DNA from: Pseudomonas sp. Q2-TVG4-2
Lineage (GTDB): Bacteria > Pseudomonadota > Gammaproteobacteria > Pseudomonadales > Pseudomonadaceae
Length of the DNA: 64,000 nucleotides
Assembly: GCF_013620795.1 (NCBI RefSeq)
Contig: NZ_LGLW01000001.1
Coordinates: 62,001 to 126,000, forward strand
Reading direction: 5' to 3'
Shown: in pieces, positions 28,460 through 36,755 of the stretch
How the letters are laid out: each line of letters starts with the position of its first letter
Position numbering within the stretch: the stretch's first letter is position 1
The notes under the pieces: generated by a model
What the model saw: the letters and a program-made list of their open reading frames with translations, nothing else
Databases searched by the model: none
Told to the model about the DNA's origin: nothing
Made by a program: the position numbers and the translations under genes

Positions 28460-29812
28460 TCATGCCAGGACGCTCAAATCATTGGTGTCCCGCAGCCGCC
28501 AGACCCTGTCGATCAGCACGCCCGCCTCGTCCATGCTGCGCGCGCCGGAAAACTGCACCAGACGCCGGAATTTGTCTTCCAGTTCGGGACGGCTCAGCGT
28601 GTTGCCCGGATCGCCCTTGGGTTCGTCGATGGCGGCGCTCAAGGTCCGACCATCGCTAGTCTTTACGGTCACGCGGCCGAGCCAGCGCGCCGGGTAGGCA
28701 CCGTCGACCTCGGGATCGAGCACCATCGAGACCTTGTCGCGGAACGCCGCAACGGCCGGGTCGGTCATGGCGAGGGTGTGAAATTCGGGCAGCCCGGCTT
28801 TGCCATGCACGGCGATCAGCCCGAGCACCGTACCCATGGAAAACTTCGCCTGGTGCACGCTTTGCGGCACCGTTACCCGGCCGAGCACGTCGATCGCGCC
28901 CTGATGCACACGGGTGATGACGCTGGAAATATCATCGGCGCACAGCCCTTCACGCTGCATCAGTTCCAACAGCGCATCGGCCGCCGGGTGCGTATGGCGG
29001 CACGACGCGTGATACTTAAATGAGGTTTCCGCCAGTGCCCAGCGCGTGCCGAGACGGTCTGATAGTCGGCTCGGGTCGGCATCGCTGGACATACCGGCGG
29101 CCATTCCCTGCTCGCCTTCAAGAATGTTCTGCGCGCCGGTCAGGCCATCCGCCGTCAGGTAGGCCGCCAGCAGCCCATCAGCGGCGGCCTTGGCCGTGTG
29201 CAGCTGTTTGGAGTCGGCGGCGTCGCGGAGAAACTCCCAGAGCCCCGCAGCCTGAGTGCCGGCACTGCCCAGCAAATGGGTGAACTGTTGCTGATCGAAA
29301 TCCAGCAACTTGCCCACCGCCACCGCCGCAGCAAGGGTGCCGACCGTGGCGGTGGTATGAAAGATGCGGTAGTGCGAGCGACCAAAGAACTCCCCGATAC
29401 GGATACCCGCCTCGTAGCCGGCGACCGACGCCAGCAGCAGTTCGCGACCGGTTTTGCCGAGATCCTGCGCGGCAGCCAGCGCGGCAGGGAACACCACCGT
29501 TGCTGGGTGCAACACCGAGCTGTTGTGCAGGTCATCCTGCTCGACCAGGTGAGAACTCGCGCCGTTCACCAGTGCGGCAAAATAGGCCGAGCTGCCGGTA
29601 CGATTGACGAAGATCCGTGCCGGGCCATCAGCCGGGCCCATCCGGGCGGCATAGTGCTCGAACAATGGGATTGGATGGGAACCCGCGCTGGCCAGCGCCG
29701 AGCCGAGCCAGTCAAGAAAGAGGTCTTCGGTGCGCGCCAGCACCGCATCGGGGATCTGCTCGTAACGCAGCCCTGCGAGGAATTCGGTGAGCGCCTGGGT
29801 GTGTTGACTCAT
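28460..29812 (-). CDS. MmgE/PrpD family protein
   Basis: The 450-residue protein has the MmgE/PrpD fold signatures: D-W-L-G-S-A-L-A-S-A-G near residue 35, G-A-S-S-H-L-V-E-Q-D-D-L-H-N-S-S-V-L-H-P-A-T-V-V (about 83-106), and Y-H-A-S-C-R-H-T-H-P-A-A-D-A. PrpD members dehydrate 2-methylcitrate and relatives isomerise or decarboxylate C5/C6 tricarboxylates, including cis-aconitate decarboxylase. In the itaconate cluster the homologue (PA0881 from memory) is not needed for itaconate growth as far as I know, so its substrate is open. Its ATG overlaps the VOC gene's stop codon (ATGA). Confidence 0.9.
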   Translation of the reverse strand: MSQHTQALTEFLAGLRYEQIPDAVLARTEDLFLDWLGSALASAGSHPIPLFEHYAARMGPADGPARIFVNRTGSSAYFAALVNGASSHLVEQDDLHNSSVLHPATVVFPAALAAAQDLGKTGRELLLASVAGYEAGIRIGEFFGRSHYRIFHTTATVGTLAAAVAVGKLLDFDQQQFTHLLGSAGTQAAGLWEFLRDAADSKQLHTAKAAADGLLAAYLTADGLTGAQNILEGEQGMAAGMSSDADPSRLSDRLGTRWALAETSFKYHASCRHTHPAADALLELMQREGLCADDISSVITRVHQGAIDVLGRVTVPQSVHQAKFSMGTVLGLIAVHGKAGLPEFHTLAMTDPAVAAFRDKVSMVLDPEVDGAYPARWLGRVTVKTSDGRTLSAAIDEPKGDPGNTLSRPELEDKFRRLVQFSGARSMDEAGVLIDRVWRLRDTNDLSVLA

Positions 29813-30213
29813 GACGCGGCCTCCAGCGAGTTGGCCAATGGATTGGAAAGTTCGATGAGATTGAAATCGGGATCGCGGACGTACACCGAGCGGATCGGGC
29901 CAGTCGCGCCGGTGCGCTGCACCGGTCCCTCAATAATCGCCACGCCTAAGCGCTCGAGATGCGCGACGACCTCGTCCAGCGGCGTGGCGACAATGAAGCA
30001 GAGATCCGCCGAACCCGGCGTTGGCCGTTCAGCCTTAGGCTCGAACTCGCGACCGGCCTGGTGCAGGTTGATCTTCTGCTGACCGAAGACCAACGCCTTG
30101 CGCCCTTCACCGAAGCTCACCGCCAGCATGCCAAGCACACGACAGTAGAAATCCTCGGTAGCCGCGAGATCGCGAACGGTCAGGACGAGGTGGTCGAGGT
30201 GGCTGATCTGCAT
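29809..30213 (-). CDS. VOC-superfamily (glyoxalase-like) protein
   Basis: The 134-residue single-domain protein begins H-L-D-H-L-V-L-T-V and ends with Y-V-R-D-P-D-F-N-L-I-E-L-S-N-P, the two paired beta-alpha-beta-beta-beta motifs of vicinal oxygen chelate proteins. Metal-ligand candidates are His8 and the Glu in L-I-E-L. ATG 30213 has GGAGGAG at suitable spacing; the frame above it is non-coding and includes a palindrome. It overlaps the MmgE/PrpD gene by four bases. Annotated relatives are called ring-cleaving dioxygenase or glyoxalase; the real activity here is unknown. Confidence 0.87.
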   Translation of the reverse strand: MQISHLDHLVLTVRDLAATEDFYCRVLGMLAVSFGEGRKALVFGQQKINLHQAGREFEPKAERPTPGSADLCFIVATPLDEVVAHLERLGVAIIEGPVQRTGATGPIRSVYVRDPDFNLIELSNPLANSLEAAS

Positions 30214-30243
30214 GACATCGCTCCTCCGTTGACGTTTTGCCCG

Positions 30244-30271
30244 CGTAGGGTGGGCTGAAGCCCACCCTACG
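30244..30271. repeat. 28-bp perfect palindrome in the operon gap
   Basis: CGTAGGGTGGGCT-GA-AGCCCACCCTACG has 13-bp perfect arms around a 2-base centre. It lies between the VOC and acyl-CoA dehydrogenase genes. Its arm recurs in part at 28421. It may be another dispersed palindrome class, able to stabilise or end mRNA. Confidence 0.8.
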
Positions 30272-30349
30272 GATGGCAGGTGGATTTGTGGGCCGGTAAG
30301 GTGAAAAACCGCGAAGCGTTTTCCACGGATCAAACGCCTACGTGAGCCA

Positions 30350-31513
30350 TCAGAACGAGCGCGGCAGTTCGAGTAGGTGTTCGGCCACATAAGACAGGAT
30401 CAAATTGGTGGAGATGGGCGCCACCTGATACAGCCGGGTCTCGCGGAACTTGCGCTCGACGTCGTATTCGTTGGCGAAGCCGAAGCCACCGTGAGTCTGC
30501 AGGCAGGCGTTGGCTGCCTCCCAGGACGCTTTTGCCGCCAGATACTTGGCCATGTTGGCCGCAGCCCCGGCGTTGCGACCACTGTCGTATTCCTCGCAGG
30601 CGCGCCAACGCATCAGGTCGGCGGCCTCGATCTCGATGTGCGCTTCGGCGATGGGGAACTGGACGCCCTGGTTCTGCCCGATCGGCCGGCCAAAGACCAC
30701 CCGATCGCGGGCGTAGGCGGCCGACTTTTCGATAAACCAGCGGCCGTCACCGATGCATTCGGCGGCGATCAGCGTGCGCTCGGCATTGAGCCCGTCAAGG
30801 ATGTAGCGGAAGCCCTTGCCCTCTTCGCCGATCAGGCTGGTGGCTGGAATTTCCAGGTTGTCGAAGAACAGTTCGTTGGTCTCGTGGTTAACCATGTTGG
30901 CGATCGGCTGGACAGTCAGGCCGTTGCCGATGGCTTCGCGCAGGTCGACGAGGAAGATGGACATGCCCTCGGACTTCTTTTTCACCTCGGCCAGCGGCGT
31001 GGTACGTGCCAGCAGGATCATCAGGTCGGAATGCTGGATGCGCGAGATCCACACTTTCTGACCGTTGATCACGTACTTGTCGCCCTGCCTGACCGCAGTG
31101 GTCTTGATCTTGGTGGTATCGGTGCCGGTGGTCGGCTCGGTAACGCCCATTGACTGCAGGCGCAGTTCGCCGCTGGCGAGCTTCGGCAGGTAAAAGCGCT
31201 TCTGCTCGTCGCTGCCGTTTCTGAGCAGGGTGAACATGTTGTACATCTGCCCGTGCACGGTGCCTGAGTTGCCACCGCAACGGTTCACTTCCTCAAGGAT
31301 TACCGAGGCCTCCGCCAGACCGAGCCCCGAGCCACCGTATTCTTCCGGGATCATCGCCGACAGCCAGCCGGCCTGGGTCAGCGCCGTAACGAAGGCTTCC
31401 GGGAAGCCCTTCTCTTCGTCGATCTTGCGCCAGTATTCGGCGGGAAATTCGGCGCAGAGGCCGCGGACACCTTCACGGATGGCGTTCAGCTCTTCGATCT
31501 TGTTCGGATTCAT
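30350..31513 (-). CDS. acyl-CoA dehydrogenase of the itaconate cluster
   Basis: The 387-residue flavoprotein shows G-V-T-E-P-T-T-G-T-D-T-T-K, W-I-S-R-I-Q-H-S-D and Q-T-H-G-G-F-G-F-A-N-E-Y-D-V-E-R-K-F-R-E-T-R-L, normal for the family. The usual catalytic Y-E-G-T is replaced by Y-Q-V-A-P. A glutamate is present in G-L-N-A-E-R-T-L, where isovaleryl-CoA dehydrogenases carry their catalytic base, so an IVD-like base is possible. Its substrate may be a branched C5 acyl-CoA such as methylsuccinyl-CoA or glutaryl-type esters; this is inference. The start has GAGGAACCGAG upstream. Confidence 0.9.
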   Translation of the reverse strand: MNPNKIEELNAIREGVRGLCAEFPAEYWRKIDEEKGFPEAFVTALTQAGWLSAMIPEEYGGSGLGLAEASVILEEVNRCGGNSGTVHGQMYNMFTLLRNGSDEQKRFYLPKLASGELRLQSMGVTEPTTGTDTTKIKTTAVRQGDKYVINGQKVWISRIQHSDLMILLARTTPLAEVKKKSEGMSIFLVDLREAIGNGLTVQPIANMVNHETNELFFDNLEIPATSLIGEEGKGFRYILDGLNAERTLIAAECIGDGRWFIEKSAAYARDRVVFGRPIGQNQGVQFPIAEAHIEIEAADLMRWRACEEYDSGRNAGAAANMAKYLAAKASWEAANACLQTHGGFGFANEYDVERKFRETRLYQVAPISTNLILSYVAEHLLELPRSF

Positions 31514-31645
31514 CTCGGTTCCTCGATTCTTTTCGTTAGTGCCGCATGCGCCGGGTGGACCGGGACTCGTGCTGTCGCTTTTCACATGCACCGCAAGGCG
31601 CAGCCGGCGGATCGATGAAGCGTGATCCAGCCGACACCGGCACGG

Positions 31646-32467
31646 TCACTCGAATTGCACTTCCGCTTTCTGTGCCAGACCGTTGTGGTCTCCGGCCCAT
31701 AGCTCGGCCTCGCCCGGCGCAACGATGCGCCCGCCCACCTCGAAAGGCTGTGGCGCGATCAGGGGCCGCAGGCCGCGATATGCAAAGCGCTTGAGACGTG
31801 CCTCTGGATGGGCGCGGCAGAACGCGCGCAGGTTCAGCGTGGCGATCAATGGGCCATGCACGACGAGCCCCGGGTAGCCTTCGGTCTCCGTAACGTAGGG
31901 CCAGTCGTAGTGGATTCGATGTCCATTGAAGGTGACCGCGGAGTAGCGGAACAGCAGCGTCGGGGACGGCGTCACCGCCTCGCGCCAATGGCCGGCGACC
32001 ATAGGTTCGCCGCTGCTGGACTTCGGAGGGCTCGGCTCGCGGTAGACGATGTCCTGCTCCTCGCGGATCGCCAGTCGACCGTCCTGCATATAGTCGTGTT
32101 GCACGGTGACGAACAGCAGCGCGCCGGTTCGGCCGAGTTTTTCTTCGACCTGTTTGATGGTTGAAACGCGTGTGGCTTCGGCGCCCGCCGTGAGCGGCTC
32201 GAAGAACTCGACACGCCCTCCGGCCCACATGCGATTGCGGTCGTCCGCCGGTGGCAGGAATCCACCCCGTGCCGGATGGCCGTCTTCACCCAGACCGCTT
32301 TCGGCAATCGGCTCCTGGAAGAAACACCACTGCCACAACGGCGGTAGCCCCTCACCGTGGGCCGGGGTCGCTTCGCCCAGTGTCGCGGCAACTCGCATCA
32401 GCAGATTGCGGCTGAGCTGGTCATGGACCTCCTCGGTGCGGCCTATCCAGGCAGTTACGTCAGTCAT
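31646..32467 (-). CDS. ich: HTD2/mesaconyl-C4-CoA hydratase-like protein, probable itaconyl-CoA hydratase
   Basis: The 273-residue protein has a double hot-dog layout with an N-terminal FAS1-like dehydratase part (about 10-140) and a C-terminal MaoC-like part. The hydratase residues are in N-G-H-R-I-H-Y-D-W-P-Y and Y-P-G-L-V-V-H-G-P-L. This class hydrates mesaconyl- and itaconyl-CoA to citramalyl-CoA. It is the first gene of the leftward operon, opposite the LysR gene, as PA0878 is in P. aeruginosa by memory. The true start is ATG 32467; the frame continues to 32707 only inside the LysR gene. Confidence 0.86.
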   Translation of the reverse strand: MTDVTAWIGRTEEVHDQLSRNLLMRVAATLGEATPAHGEGLPPLWQWCFFQEPIAESGLGEDGHPARGGFLPPADDRNRMWAGGRVEFFEPLTAGAEATRVSTIKQVEEKLGRTGALLFVTVQHDYMQDGRLAIREEQDIVYREPSPPKSSSGEPMVAGHWREAVTPSPTLLFRYSAVTFNGHRIHYDWPYVTETEGYPGLVVHGPLIATLNLRAFCRAHPEARLKRFAYRGLRPLIAPQPFEVGGRIVAPGEAELWAGDHNGLAQKAEVQFE

Positions 32468-32544
32468 CTCGGGCTCCGGCTGTCTTGTTTGGCCGTAGCA
32501 TGCAACGCATGACGCGTTCCGAGAATTTGCATTTACTGACACCA

Positions 32545-32565
32545 GCGTTCGGCTATGCTGAACGC
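32545..32565. promoter_or_regulatory. LysR-type operator candidate between ich and its regulator
   Basis: GCGTTC-N9-GAACGC is a perfect 6-bp dyad containing the T-N11-A core of LysR binding sites. It lies in the 124-base divergent gap, 27 bases before the LysR start. Confidence 0.5.
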
Positions 32566-32591
32566 CGTTTCTCCTCTTTCGAGCGTCTGGT

Positions 32592-33482
32592 ATGCACTTC
32601 GATCTGGCCGATCTTCGCCTCTTCATCCATATCGCTGAATCGCCCAGCCTGACCCAGGGCGCGCGCCGTGCGCATCTATCGCCGGCGGCGGCCAGCACGC
32701 GCATCAAGGCGCTGGAGGGGCAGCTCGAGAGCCGTCTGCTTTATCGTGACAGCCGGGGTGTCGAGCTGACGCCGGCCGGACAGAAGCTGCTGCAGCATGC
32801 GCGGCTGATCATGCGTCAGGTGGAATACCTCAAAAGCGAATTCACCGAATACAGCACCGACTCGACCGGCCATATCCGCATCTTCGCCAACACGACGGCG
32901 GTGACGGAATTTCTTCCCGAGATACTGGCGGGCTTTCTCGCGCAACGCCCCGGCGTGACTGTGGATCTACAGGAGCGTCTGAGCCGTGACATCGTTCGGG
33001 GCGTGTTGGATGGCAGCACAGACATGGGCATCATTGCCGGACCGGTGCAGGCCGAAGGGCTGCAGATCCTGCATTTCAGCACCGACCGTCTGCTGCTGGC
33101 CGTACCACTCGGCCATCCGTTGTCGGCAGAAAAGCGAGTGACGCTGCGCCAGACCCTGAGCTATCAGCATATTGGTCTGCATGAAGGCAGCACGCTATTG
33201 ACCTTTCTTCGCGATCAGGTCGAAAAGCTAGGCGGCGCCCTTTCACTGCGAATCCAGCTGTCCAGTTTCGAAGCCGTGTGCCGGATGATCGAGGCCGGTG
33301 TCGGCATCGGCATCATTCCAGAGTCAGCGGCACGCCGGCACAGCCGCACCATGCAACTGGCGCTGGTCGAACTGGACGAGCCTTGGGCGGTGCGCGAACG
33401 CAGCATTCTGATTCGCGACCTGGACGCCTTGCCCGGCAGCGTTCGGGTGCTAATCGCAACGCTTCTGCCAGGACAAACCTGA
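32592..33482 (+). CDS. LysR-family regulator of the itaconate operon
   Basis: The 296-residue protein has an N-terminal winged helix (3-62: D-L-R-L-F-I-H-I-A-E, A-A-A-S-T-R-I-K-A-L-E-G-Q-L) and a substrate-binding domain (about 90-290) with the G-x-G-I-G-I-I-P-E-S-A motif near the end. It is divergent from ich, the standard layout for a LysR protein that activates the neighbouring operon with the pathway's acid or CoA ester as signal. It corresponds to the RipR/ItcR-type regulator (PA0877) from memory. Confidence 0.9.
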   Translation: MHFDLADLRLFIHIAESPSLTQGARRAHLSPAAASTRIKALEGQLESRLLYRDSRGVELTPAGQKLLQHARLIMRQVEYLKSEFTEYSTDSTGHIRIFANTTAVTEFLPEILAGFLAQRPGVTVDLQERLSRDIVRGVLDGSTDMGIIAGPVQAEGLQILHFSTDRLLLAVPLGHPLSAEKRVTLRQTLSYQHIGLHEGSTLLTFLRDQVEKLGGALSLRIQLSSFEAVCRMIEAGVGIGIIPESAARRHSRTMQLALVELDEPWAVRERSILIRDLDALPGSVRVLIATLLPGQT

Positions 33483-33762
33483 AAATTTGAGCCAAGCTTC
33501 GGATACGAACCGGCCAGCCTTGATCCGCTGTGGCCGTCAGGCTGCAAGCCTTAGCGGACGAAGGCAAGCGGCTGCGAGTGCTTCGCTGGAAAATGCGCTT
33601 CGTTTTGAATCCTCGGACAAAAATGCTGCCCAAGCTGCATGCACCGAACCCGTCTACGATCATTTATTAACGGTATTTCAGGTACTTACAGGTTATAACG
33701 GCAGGCGGCCCGTGGAAGGGCAGCCTGCTATCACGGATTTACTTGCTTAGGGTTGTTTGCCG

Positions 33763-35073
33763 ATGACGTCCTTACTAGCCCCCATCAGCTCACTGCTGGG
33801 CGGCGTTGCATTCCTACTGCTCGGCCACGGACTGCTGAACACGTTGCTGACGCTCCGCGGCATTGCCGAGGGCTACTCCACCGGAATGATCGGTCTGCTG
33901 ATGTCGGGATACTTCGCCGGCTTTCTGGTCGGCACCTGGCTCGCGCCTTCGCTGATCCGCCGCATCGGCCACATCCGTACCTTTGCGTTCTACGCAGCCC
34001 TGGCCTCGGTGGTCGTGCTGCTGCACGTATTGATCGTCAATCCTTGGGTTTGGCTGGTTCTGCGCCTGATGTACGGCGTGGCCCTGGTCACGCTCTATAT
34101 GGTCATCGAGAGCTGGCTCAACGCCCAGGTCAGTGGCGAAAAGCGCGGTCAGGTGTTTGCGTTGTACATGGCCGTCAACCTCGGCTCACTGGCAGCCGCT
34201 CAGCAATTGCTGAGCCTCGACAGCCCAATGAATTTCACCCTGTTTGCCCTGGCAGCCATCCTCATAAGTGCCGCTCTGATGCCGATTACCCTGACCCGTC
34301 AGGCTCAGCCGGCGCAACCCGACATGCCGGCCACCGACCTGCTGCAACTGGCACGCATCGCCCCGCTCCCCTTGATGGCTGCCGGCGTCTCGGGCCTGAC
34401 GTTGGGCGGCTTCTGGGGGCTGGCGCCGGTCTACGCGTCACAGAGTGGCTTCGATGCGTCCGGCGTGGGCCTGCTGATGAGCATTACCATTCTGGGTGGC
34501 GCCGTTCTGCAGTGGCCGATCGGACTGTTCTCCGACAAGCATGACCGCCGCCTGGTGATGCTCTGGGTGGTGGCGATCGCTGCGATCCTTGGCGGCCTGA
34601 TCACCCCGCTGACATCCGGCCCGTTACTGCTGGGGATGATGTTCCTATGGGGCGGCCTGGCCTTTTCTATCTATTCCATTGCCGTAGCGCAGATGGTGGA
34701 CCAGCTGCACCCGGACGAAATCCTCTCCGGCTCCAGCGGTCTGCTGCTGGCCAACGGCTTCGGCGCTGCCTTCGGCCCGGTGGTCGCTGGCGGCCTGATG
34801 AGCTTTTTCGGACCCAAGGCCCTGCCGGTGTTCTTCGCCGTGACCCTGGCGTTCCTGGCGATCTATTCCTACTTTCGCGCACGCCGGGTGTTCGATCTGG
34901 TTACCGAGCCGCATGGTCACTTCACGCCGATGCTGCGCACCAGCCACACCGTGCTGGAGCTTATGCCGGACACGCCGGAAAGCGAAACCACGGAGACGCA
35001 CGCCACCGATTCGGCCCTGGAAGAGGACCTGCTCGACGAGACAATCGCCGAGCACCGTACAGGCACCCATTGA
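33763..35073 (+). CDS. MFS transporter, YcaD-like
   Basis: The 436-residue protein has 12 hydrophobic segments, a G-Y-F-A-G-F-L-V-G-T-W-x-A-P-x-x-I-R-R-I-G-H-I-R loop after TM2 and the E-S-W-L-N pair seen in YcaD/DUF894-type carriers. The last 60 residues are a soluble acidic tail rich in Thr and Glu. TTG 33757 is in frame, but ATG 33763 is preferred. The substrate is unknown. It converges on arfB across an 8-bp hairpin at 35115-35148. Confidence 0.9.
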   Translation: MTSLLAPISSLLGGVAFLLLGHGLLNTLLTLRGIAEGYSTGMIGLLMSGYFAGFLVGTWLAPSLIRRIGHIRTFAFYAALASVVVLLHVLIVNPWVWLVLRLMYGVALVTLYMVIESWLNAQVSGEKRGQVFALYMAVNLGSLAAAQQLLSLDSPMNFTLFALAAILISAALMPITLTRQAQPAQPDMPATDLLQLARIAPLPLMAAGVSGLTLGGFWGLAPVYASQSGFDASGVGLLMSITILGGAVLQWPIGLFSDKHDRRLVMLWVVAIAAILGGLITPLTSGPLLLGMMFLWGGLAFSIYSIAVAQMVDQLHPDEILSGSSGLLLANGFGAAFGPVVAGGLMSFFGPKALPVFFAVTLAFLAIYSYFRARRVFDLVTEPHGHFTPMLRTSHTVLELMPDTPESETTETHATDSALEEDLLDETIAEHRTGTH

Positions 35074-35114
35074 AACGCTTTTATTAACCCCGCAACAGGG
35101 CGGCAGCACTTCCC

Positions 35115-35148
35115 AGTGGCCATAAAGCCGCAGCGCGGCCTGGCCACT
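35115..35148. terminator. hairpin between convergent MFS and arfB genes
   Basis: AGTGGCCA / TGGCCACT pairs over 8 bp with an inner GC-rich section. It is placed in a 91-base gap between converging genes. It lacks a T-run. Confidence 0.4.
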
Positions 35149-35164
35149 CACGCCATGCAATTGG

Positions 35165-35578
35165 CTAGAAATCCACCTTACCGCGCCCGGCCTTGATCGC
35201 GCCCCGCTTGCTCTTGCCCTCGAGGCGGCGCTTTTTTGAGCCCAGCGTCGGCCGCGTCGGGCGCCGCGCCTTTTCGACCTTCGTCACGCTGCGAATCAAT
35301 TCGGCCAGCCGCTCCAGGGCATCGGCGCGGTTCTGCTCCTGGGTACGGTACTGCTGTGCCTTGATCACGATGATGCCGTCGCTGGTGATGCGGCTGTCAC
35401 GCAGCGCCAGCAGGCGCTCCTTGTAGAAGAGCGACAAAGAGGACGCGTTGATATCGAAACGCAGATGCAATGCGCTGGATACCTTGTTGACGTTCTGCCC
35501 ACCAGCGCCCTGAGCGCGAATGGCGGTCAGTTCGATCTCGCTGTCGGCTAGCTGCACGCTGTTTGATATTTCCAGCAT
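35165..35578 (-). CDS. arfB: alternative ribosome-rescue factor ArfB (YaeJ)
   Basis: The 137-residue peptidyl-tRNA hydrolase frees stalled ribosomes lacking a stop codon. The release-factor motif [10 protein letters not shown] has Gly26-Gly27-Gln28, and the C-terminal tail from about 100 is strongly basic ([12 protein letters not shown]), as needed to enter the mRNA channel. ATG 35578 gives the normal family start; codons up to 35638 are an artefact of the open frame. Confidence 0.96.
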   Translation of the reverse strand: MLEISNSVQLADSEIELTAIRAQGAGGQNVNKVSSALHLRFDINASSLSLFYKERLLALRDSRITSDGIIVIKAQQYRTQEQNRADALERLAELIRSVTKVEKARRPTRPTLGSKKRRLEGKSKRGAIKAGRGKVDF

Positions 35579-35714
35579 CGGACCCTTCGTGATCTTTCGT
35601 CGACGCGACATTGTCCATGACCTGAATGGCACGGACACGTTTTATATGAATTTCGATTGTTTACCGGCCTGCCGCTTCAGCTAATGTAGCCCTCCCGCGA
35701 CAACGGAAGCATTC

Positions 35715-36755
35715 ATGGATTCGATTACCCAGGCTCTTCTCGGCGCCACTGTTCAAGCCTCTCTGCTGGGCCGCTGGCAAGGCCGCAAGGCGCTGCTTTA
35801 CGGCGCGGTATTGGGTACCTTGCCCGATCTCGATGTGGTGATCGACTACGGCGACGCGGTCGCCGATATGACCTATCACCGTGGCTTCAGTCACTCGCTG
35901 CTGGTGCTCAGCCTGCTGGCCGTCGCGCTGGCCTGGCTCGCGCGAAAAGTGCGGCCCGACCCGAACTATTCGGGCATGCGGCTATTTCTCACAATCTGGC
36001 TGGTGCTTGTCACGCATGTGTTGCTGGATGCCTTTACGAGCTACGGCACTCAGCTGTTCTGGCCGCTGACCACGCCGCCGGTGGCCTGGTCCAGCGTTTT
36101 TATCATCGATCCGATGTATAGCGTGCCCTTGCTGCTGGCAGTGCTCGCCGGGGCGATATTCGGCCTGCAAGGACGCGATGCCCGCGGGCCCGCCCTGGCG
36201 TTGATCCTGTCGTCTCTGTATCTGGGTTTCACGCTGACCGGCAAGCAGATGGCCGAGCATCGAGTGGAGGCTGCCATAGCCAGCCATGGCATCGAAGGTG
36301 CACAGGTATTCAGCACGCCAACGCCATTCAATAGCCTCTTGTGGCGCGTCATTCTCGTGGATGGAGACGTCTACTACGAAGCCTTGGTCAGCTGGCTCGA
36401 CGACAGTCCTCCGCAGTTGGTGCGCATCGCTCGAGGGGAGCGGCTCGCCGCCCTGCTCACCGAGTCACCCCAGCATGCCCGCCTGCGGTGGTTCACCGGC
36501 GGTGTATTACGCTACGACGAGATCGATGATCAAATCCTGGTCACCGACCTGAGGCTCGGCATGACCGGCTTCCATCCCTTTCGATTTGCACTGGCTGAGC
36601 GCAACGGGGATGGCTGGCGACTGATTCCCTATGTCGAGCGATTGCCTGCCGAACGCGGCGATGCGGATCGCCTGAAGCAGATCTGGCACCGGATCTGGCA
36701 GCAGCAGCCAGACCTGCCGCTCGCCGAGTGGGCGGCTGATCTCAATGGGCGCTAG
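35715..36755 (+). CDS. YdjM-like membrane-bound metal-dependent hydrolase family protein
   Basis: The 346-residue protein starts M-D-S-I-T-Q-A-L-L-G-A-T and has D-L-D-V-V-I-D-Y and H-R-G-F-S-H-S-L, the Asp/His motifs of the YdjM/DUF457 family. There are about five membrane segments in residues 20-180 and a soluble C-terminal half. The gene has its own region upstream, divergent from arfB. Its last 14 bases overlap the end of the convergent APC permease gene. The natural substrate is not known; YdjM of E. coli is SOS-controlled, but no LexA box was recognised here. Confidence 0.88.
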   Translation: MDSITQALLGATVQASLLGRWQGRKALLYGAVLGTLPDLDVVIDYGDAVADMTYHRGFSHSLLVLSLLAVALAWLARKVRPDPNYSGMRLFLTIWLVLVTHVLLDAFTSYGTQLFWPLTTPPVAWSSVFIIDPMYSVPLLLAVLAGAIFGLQGRDARGPALALILSSLYLGFTLTGKQMAEHRVEAAIASHGIEGAQVFSTPTPFNSLLWRVILVDGDVYYEALVSWLDDSPPQLVRIARGERLAALLTESPQHARLRWFTGGVLRYDEIDDQILVTDLRLGMTGFHPFRFALAERNGDGWRLIPYVERLPAERGDADRLKQIWHRIWQQQPDLPLAEWAADLNGR

